Origin: Strigamia acuminata
Taxonomy: Eukaryota; Arthropoda; Chilopoda; Geophilomorpha; Linotaeniidae
Reading direction: 5' to 3'
DNA: 64,000 nucleotides
Assembly: GCA_949358305.1 (NCBI GenBank)
Contig: OX442318.1
Location: forward strand, 12,320,517 to 12,384,516
Shown here in pieces: positions 59,141 through 64,000 of this stretch (the first letter of the stretch is position 1; each line of letters begins with the position of its first letter). Position numbers and translations under genes: made by a program. The notes beneath the pieces were generated by a model. It had not been told where the DNA came from and did not search any database. It worked only from the letters and a program-made list of their open reading frames with translations.

Positions 59141-59974
59141 TTGTAGTGGATCGCAAGGATATTGTTGGATGTAGTTAAGAACGAGGCATCACGCACAAGA
59201 ATATTTACGTGAGTGATTTATTGTAAAGAAAGTACAGGTGGCGCAACACACGTTCTCGCAACGTTGCGGGAACGCGACGTCACATCACGCGCGTCACAAT
59301 ATAACAAAGAATTAAGATTGAGTGTAAAACACTCTATATTGTTACGTGGTTTATAGGTTTGACTCACGTAACTTGTTTTGGGGAATTAAGAACGACTCTG
59401 TGTTTAATCTTAAACGCTTTTATTAAATCGGAAATTTCTAAATATAAATATTCGCAATCTGTTATCAAAAATGCAATTTAATCGTTGCAAATCGGAGAAT
59501 TCCACAAAATTAATTCAGGGATTCCCATGAAAATAAATCAAAGATTTATGAAAATAATAATTAAAAATAAAATTTAAGATTTTTTTCCAATAATAACATT
59601 TCTTTCTAAAAAATTGTCTCTTTTGTTTGTATTGCACAAATGAATAGTCCAGCGAGTACAAACAAAGAATAATAATGCAACTGTCCAACAACTCACAGTC
59701 TACATAAGAGTAAAATGATACACGTTCATCACACAGTTACATTACGTGATAGAAGCCTTCCCACAATTCCCAGATACAATTACGACAAAAAACAATAATC
59801 TCGTTCCCAGTATAATTAAAGGTCAAGTGTACTGAGTGGGATTTTTACATTTTCTGAAAGCCCATATTAAAAAACCAATAATCATTGAGAAAAAAATTAA
59901 ATTGTTTCAGTAATTATTTCATAATAATAATCCAAAAACGTAGTTAAGAAAAAGCAATGCATGATGGTAGCAAC
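59141..59974. other. Unassigned DNA
   Basis: No gene is recognised. A near-perfect 22-bp palindrome GTTCTCGCAAC/GTTGCGGGAAC lies at about 59250-59271. The phrase TTACGTGGTTTA...ACTCACGTAA at 59342-59372 recurs in looser form at about 37696-37732. Confidence 0.4.
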
Positions 59975-60181
59975 TATACTCTGGCCATGTGTAAGTTTGG
60001 CCTAACTCCGAGCCTCATTACTCACTCTGTGCCACAGTCTCTATACTGTTCTCTGTGCTGCCACCAGGGAAAATAGTTCAGAGTTTAGTGCTTGCTTCTG
60101 GTGTTTGGATCTATTTTCTTGTATCACTACACCAGAGAAAAGGCCCGGAGTTAGGCCAAACTTACACATGGCCAGAGTATA
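59975..60181. mobile_element. MITE with ~40-bp inverted termini, second copy
   Basis: Same family as 25527-25820, with terminal repeats starting TATACTCTGGCCATGTGTAA. The two ends match each other at 39 of 40 positions. Against the other copy, the subterminal GTTTGGCCTAACTCC replaces GTTGAGCCTAAATCC at both ends. The interior keeps GTGTTTGGATCTATTTTCTT and ACTACACCAGAGAAAAGG. Confidence 0.85.
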
Positions 60182-61239
60182 GGAGTACAATTTCTGTTAT
60201 TCATGAAAAAATAATAATATCATACTACCGTCATGCGTTATCAACTTAAAACATAAAAGCAGATTTTTCTTAACCAATTTGAACGTCCCTAATCTCCCTC
60301 TAAACATATTTAAATTCGACTTTAAAACTAATTAAAAATCAAACTTTAATTCCCAAATTCCAAGCCACCTAATCTAACACCACTTCCCTCCTAGTGTAAA
60401 TCCAGCCGAAAATTTACGACCATTTATCACAAACTACAACAGCCACAAACACATGAATCAAAAACTCTTATTTTGTTACCTTCATTTTTTATGCCACCAT
60501 TTCTTCCTTCTCTATCAAACTTCCCCGAGATTTATCTCAACATTTTTCAATTATTCCTTCCCCCGTGTAACCCCCACCACCCTAAAACATTGTTGATAGA
60601 CCCCCGAAATTAATAACGCACAAAATGACTGATGGAACATCAACTTGTAATCAAATTAAACTTTCCCAACAAAAACAAAGTGACCGGCACAAAGTGCAGG
60701 CATTTTCTGTCGTCAGCTTTAACAGGCCTAAGCCCAATTCCAATGAATTAATCCTTAATTATGTTGTGCGTCTGCTAACTAGAAAGAGATTTGGATGCCC
60801 ACTAATCCCTTCTCCCGACTCCCTCCAGCATCCTCTGGGCACGCCAAGTGTCTGTCGGTGAGCTTAAATCGATTTCCACGTCCTGTGTATGCTGTCAACT
60901 TGCATTGTATTGCTGCCTGTTTTATACAACTTTTTTTTTTTAACCGGGATAAATTGAGTTTTCCCAGCATGCCGGTAAATCCAGATTTCTATTTTTCCGG
61001 GGAAAATTTTTATGCGCATGGGTTTCGGCCATGAGAATGTTGGATTTACGCGATTACAACGACCACATCAGGATTGTCTGTGTGTCAAAAATGTGTGGAA
61101 TTCGCTCGGATAAGTGACACAACTTCGGGGACACGAAACAACAGCTGGTTTATCGCAAAAACCAATTGTAAACTCTTGTGATTTCATCGTTGTGAGCCTC
61201 GAAAATAACAGAATTGCGATGCTGGAAAAATTTCAAGTT
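60182..61239. other. Unassigned DNA
   Basis: No gene is recognised. Confidence 0.4.
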
Positions 61240-61497
61240 GCGGCCCCGGTATTTATTTATTTTTCGGACCTGACCACCCCGGCGATTATTCGGGACAGGC
61301 GGATATTCAAAAATCGCCGATTTTTTTTTCACATAATGGTAATTTTTTTTTAGTAAAAATCATCGATTTTTGGGACCCCGGCAGGCCGGCACTTAATCGG
61401 GCCTGGCGGTAATTCCCTAAATCGCCGCTGACCCCCCCCGGCGGTTAAACGGGCCCCGGCGCCTATTAGAACCCGGCGCCAATTTGAAATTTTACGG
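61240..61497. mobile_element. GC-rich repeat with CCCGGCG units, possible transposon end
   Basis: CCCGGCG/CGGCGCC phrases recur between A/T-rich spacers (for example CCCCGGCGGTTAAACGGGCC), in strong contrast to the surroundings. The right end, read inversely as ACCGTAAAATTTCAAATTGG, has the form of a terminal repeat. No matching left end was found. Confidence 0.4.
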
Positions 61498-61539
61498 TAA
61501 GTGTCATCACTACCGAAGACATGTGCTGCAAGTACTTGT

Positions 61540-61850
61540 AAATTTCGAATTGCGATATATCGCAATGCGATATAAAATTTTTAATATCGCAATTTGATAT
61601 CACTTGCGATGTATTGCAATCTGCGATATTTCGGTATACTTCATAAAAATGGACTGAAATTTGGAAAATTTTGGCACTAATCGATTAAAAACATAAAACT
61701 TTTGGAAAAAATCGGTTAAAATCATGAAACTTTTGGAAAAAATCGATAAAAACTTTAACCTTTAAATTTTAACATAAAATTTTTAAAGCAATATTTTGCG
61801 AATTTTTATAGTACCGAATTCGCGATATCGCGATATATCGCTTTTTCTGT
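61540..61850. repeat. GCGATATATCGC-rich inverted segment
   Basis: Multiple GCGATAT/ATATCGC palindromes occur at both sides (61550-61640 and 61815-61845), enclosing an AAACTTTTGGAAAAAATCGG repeat (61690-61750). Probably a degraded fold-back repeat. Confidence 0.5.
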
Positions 61851-62944
61851 GCGACGTATTGCTTCATCACACATTTCATTTTCGTCAATCCCATTAATGG
61901 AATGGCGTTTTGTATTATAAATGCTAAATATTTCCACTAAAACCCCCCAAAAAAAGATTTCTATTCAACACTCGTTAGAAAGTGTATTCAGAAATCACCC
62001 AGGCCCATGGGGTTTAAAATTATTGCTTAAACAAATCAAAAACAAATTTGATTACAACTTAGATTTGAACGCTTGCAATCGACATCACCGCTTTAAATGC
62101 TTAATCAAAACAATCGACCGTGATTGGAAGTCCCTAATGATCCCCATTCTACAACACCACCACACTCAAAGTCACTCTTAAATAACACCTACTGGTCAGC
62201 TCTCCATTTAAGCAACACATTTCCACCAGTTAATGAAAATTAACACTAACCATTCATTTAAATTGAACACAATACCACTCTACAGTTCTTTTTAACATTA
62301 TTGCCCTTTTAATTTCATCATTTTTAATGAATTTTGGGAAAAAAAATTGGAAAACTTATTTCACATCTCCAGGGTACATGCAGTTTAATTTGATACCAAC
62401 TTTCATCTTTATTAAAAAATAATAATAATAAAATTGCAATTACAAACAAACAAGTATGTATGTTATTTCTTTTCCAATTATGACACAATTTAAAGATTCT
62501 TGAAGATTTTCCCAAATCAAAATAAAAAAAAAAAAAAAAAAAACAATTTCATTTCCACACCATCTATCTCAACTCTCCAAGTCACAGAAAATAAATCCAA
62601 AAAAAGAAAAAGAAAAAAAAAAAAAAAAAAAGCAATTAAGCTTCCTCTAAATTTCCAGTCTGAAAAAAATGCAAATTTTCTGGCATAATGAGATAATGGA
62701 AGCAAAAGAAGGTCTTTCCCCTTATTTTTTCACACATTTTTTCCCACTTTGCAGCCAATTTCTTTAAAACCACCAAAATTAGTTCATTACTTGAAGTCTA
62801 TACCACAAAACTCTTGTTCCCATCTTAGCTTTTTTTTCTCTCCTTATTTAACATTTCCTCCAAAAATGTGCAATAAAAAAGCTTTCACACAAGAACTTAA
62901 TTCTTTATTTCCAAAAAAAAAAAAAAAAAAAAAGATCCAAGTAA
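61851..62944. other. Unassigned DNA with A-runs
   Basis: No gene is recognised. Long A-runs lie at 62522-62541, 62612-62631 and 62911-62933. Confidence 0.4.
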
Positions 62945-63190
62945 CAAGTGACCTTTAACCCATTTATTTCTTTGACAATCCCAGAAGCCACTTCATTGAG
63001 AAGTGCATCTTTTTCTACTAAGGCCACGAGGTTATCATTGTAGAAAGGAAGAGGGGGTTTTGCTGCATGCAACTTCAAGAGCAGATACCAATCTTGTGTT
63101 GTCTTGGTGCTTACAAGGAACTTGCTCCCTGGTGCCATATAATTTGTCTTGCGTTCGTGTCGTGATGAAAGCAGGGGCCCGGTAATTAAT
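62945..63190 (-). CDS. Candidate exon of an unidentified gene
   Basis: A minus-strand frame of about 80 codons has balanced, protein-like composition, unlike the low-complexity frames elsewhere. It contains TKTTQDWYLLLKLHAAK, then FYNDNLVALVEKDALLNEV. After GLK the DNA reads AAAG|GTCACT, a possible donor. CACCAG near 63138 could be an acceptor. I do not recognise the protein. It could be an exon of a host gene, a mobile-element fragment or chance. Confidence 0.3.
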
Positions 63191-63370
63191 GCTAGCGACA
63201 ATCGTCTCTCAACTCTTTCCTCCCAATTCCCTACTTAGGTTTGTCGCGCTTGTTAAATGGCCCAATTCCGTTTTCGCTTTTATTGATTGCCAAGGATTAA
63301 CCAATAAACTTACAGAATTAATATTTATGGGATGATTGCCGAGCGTTCTAATTCATCGTCCCACACTCTA
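63191..63370. other. Unassigned DNA
   Basis: Nothing recognised. Confidence 0.4.
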
Positions 63371-63759
63371 CTCCAAACCGATACAATGTTGTCCAAACTC
63401 CTATTGGTTGGGCCGTCTCGCTGGCGTAGTGGCACAAAAAAGTAGCCCATAACTCCAGAATTGTAATCTAACTAGGCAAAACAACCAATAAAAGACTAAA
63501 CCTTTGTTTACCTGCCAAAAGAAACCAACAAACTATGCTAACATTGATTCATTTATTAATAGGAGAAAATGATTATTTTAGCTAATAAAATAAACATTTT
63601 ATTACCAATTAAATAAAATCCATCATTCTAATCACTTTTTACACTGAAATTCATAGAAAATAAACAGAACTACTTTTCCGGGTAGTAGAGCACAGTTCAC
63701 AGTTAGGCGTAATCTGGCTCAACCAATAGAAGTTTGGACAACGTTGTATCGGTTTGGAG
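63371..63759. mobile_element. CTCCAAACC-family MITE, full copy (389 bp)
   Basis: Starts CTCCAAACCGATACAATG after TA (63369-63370) and ends with its inverse, CGTTGTATCGGTTTGGAG, before TA (63760-63761). The inverted repeats extend to about 45 bp through CAAACTYCTATTGGTTG. It is collinear at the left with 12941-13112. The TA target suggests Tc1/mariner mobilisation. It has no transposase. Confidence 0.85.
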
Positions 63760-63762
63760 TAT

Positions 63763-64000
63763 ATCAATTTGCTTTTTTTCTTCAAGTTATTTCCGGATCG
63801 ATCGGAGTAACCCACCGCTACCGGTAAAGGCGTCTCGGAAAAAAAGAAAGTCTTTGTTTCCGGAAGAGCTATATTTTCACAGATTAAAGAATATTCTTTA
63901 ATATTCCCCAAAGCCAATTCTTTGACTATTTCATGTTTATGAAGAAATTTAACCAATTCGGTATTTGTTGAAAAAGTAGAATTCGACGTCGATTTGACAT
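63763..64000 (-). CDS. Coding-like fragment running off the right edge, truncated by a MITE
   Basis: A minus-strand frame is open from the window edge to the MITE at 63759 and includes NTELVKFLHKHEIVKELALG, with a plausible amino-acid mix. A possible donor (GTGGGT) lies near 63810. The KFLHKH segment recurs as a dead copy at 41207-41270, so this may be part of a repeated element rather than a host gene. Family not recognised. Confidence 0.3.

Overview
The window looks like nuclear DNA of a eukaryote, most likely an invertebrate animal. It is AT-rich and gene-poor, and it is crowded with short inverted-repeat transposons, minisatellites and homopolymer runs. There is no bacterial-style gene packing, operon, rRNA, tRNA or CRISPR array. 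I could not identify a complete host gene. Two short stretches near the right edge (62945-63190 and 63763-64000, minus strand) look coding, but I do not recognise them. The species cannot be named from the sequence alone.

The one large gene-bearing object is a complete Ty3/Gypsy-type LTR retrotransposon on the minus strand (43947-56280, 12,334 bp). Its two 959-bp LTRs show no difference by eye, and it is flanked by the 4-bp duplication AACT. In its own direction it carries a 5' LTR (55322-56280), a tRNA-Pro-type primer binding site, gag (1007 aa), a canonical -1 frameshift site with a stem-loop, pol (protease, reverse transcriptase, RNase H, integrase with GPY/F), an intergenic stretch with two perfect TGACGTCA sites, a third gene that appears to be spliced from three exons, a polypurine tract and a 3' LTR (43947-44905). 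Gag and Gag-Pol would be made from the genomic RNA with the ratio set by frameshifting. The third protein would need a spliced or separately initiated mRNA. That protein is not envelope-like and I do not recognise it. It is the best candidate here for something undescribed.

The retrotransposon sits inside other mobile DNA. It interrupts an insert placed at a TTAA inside a pogo-like MITE (43653-56365). That insert also carries a perfect 28-bp palindrome flanked by a 7-bp duplication.

Layout from left to right: 1-3180, unassigned DNA with a 30-bp minisatellite; 3181-3346, pogo-like MITE; 3347-11455, unassigned with a 31-bp tandem array at 9600-9930; 11456-13636, a GGCGCATTC MITE, a CTCCAAACC MITE and a fold-back repeat; 14400-15235, a locally GC-rich patch; 15643-16020, two tandem arrays; 19448-19958, inverted partner of the fold-back repeat; 22727-23273, nested MITEs; 24005-24732, GGCGCATTC MITE; 25527-25820, long-TIR MITE; 29994-30655, 25-bp minisatellite; 32032-41275, more MITEs, including a hAT-type one with an 8-bp duplication; 43653-56365, the nested complex; 58901-63759, further MITEs and the two coding-like fragments.
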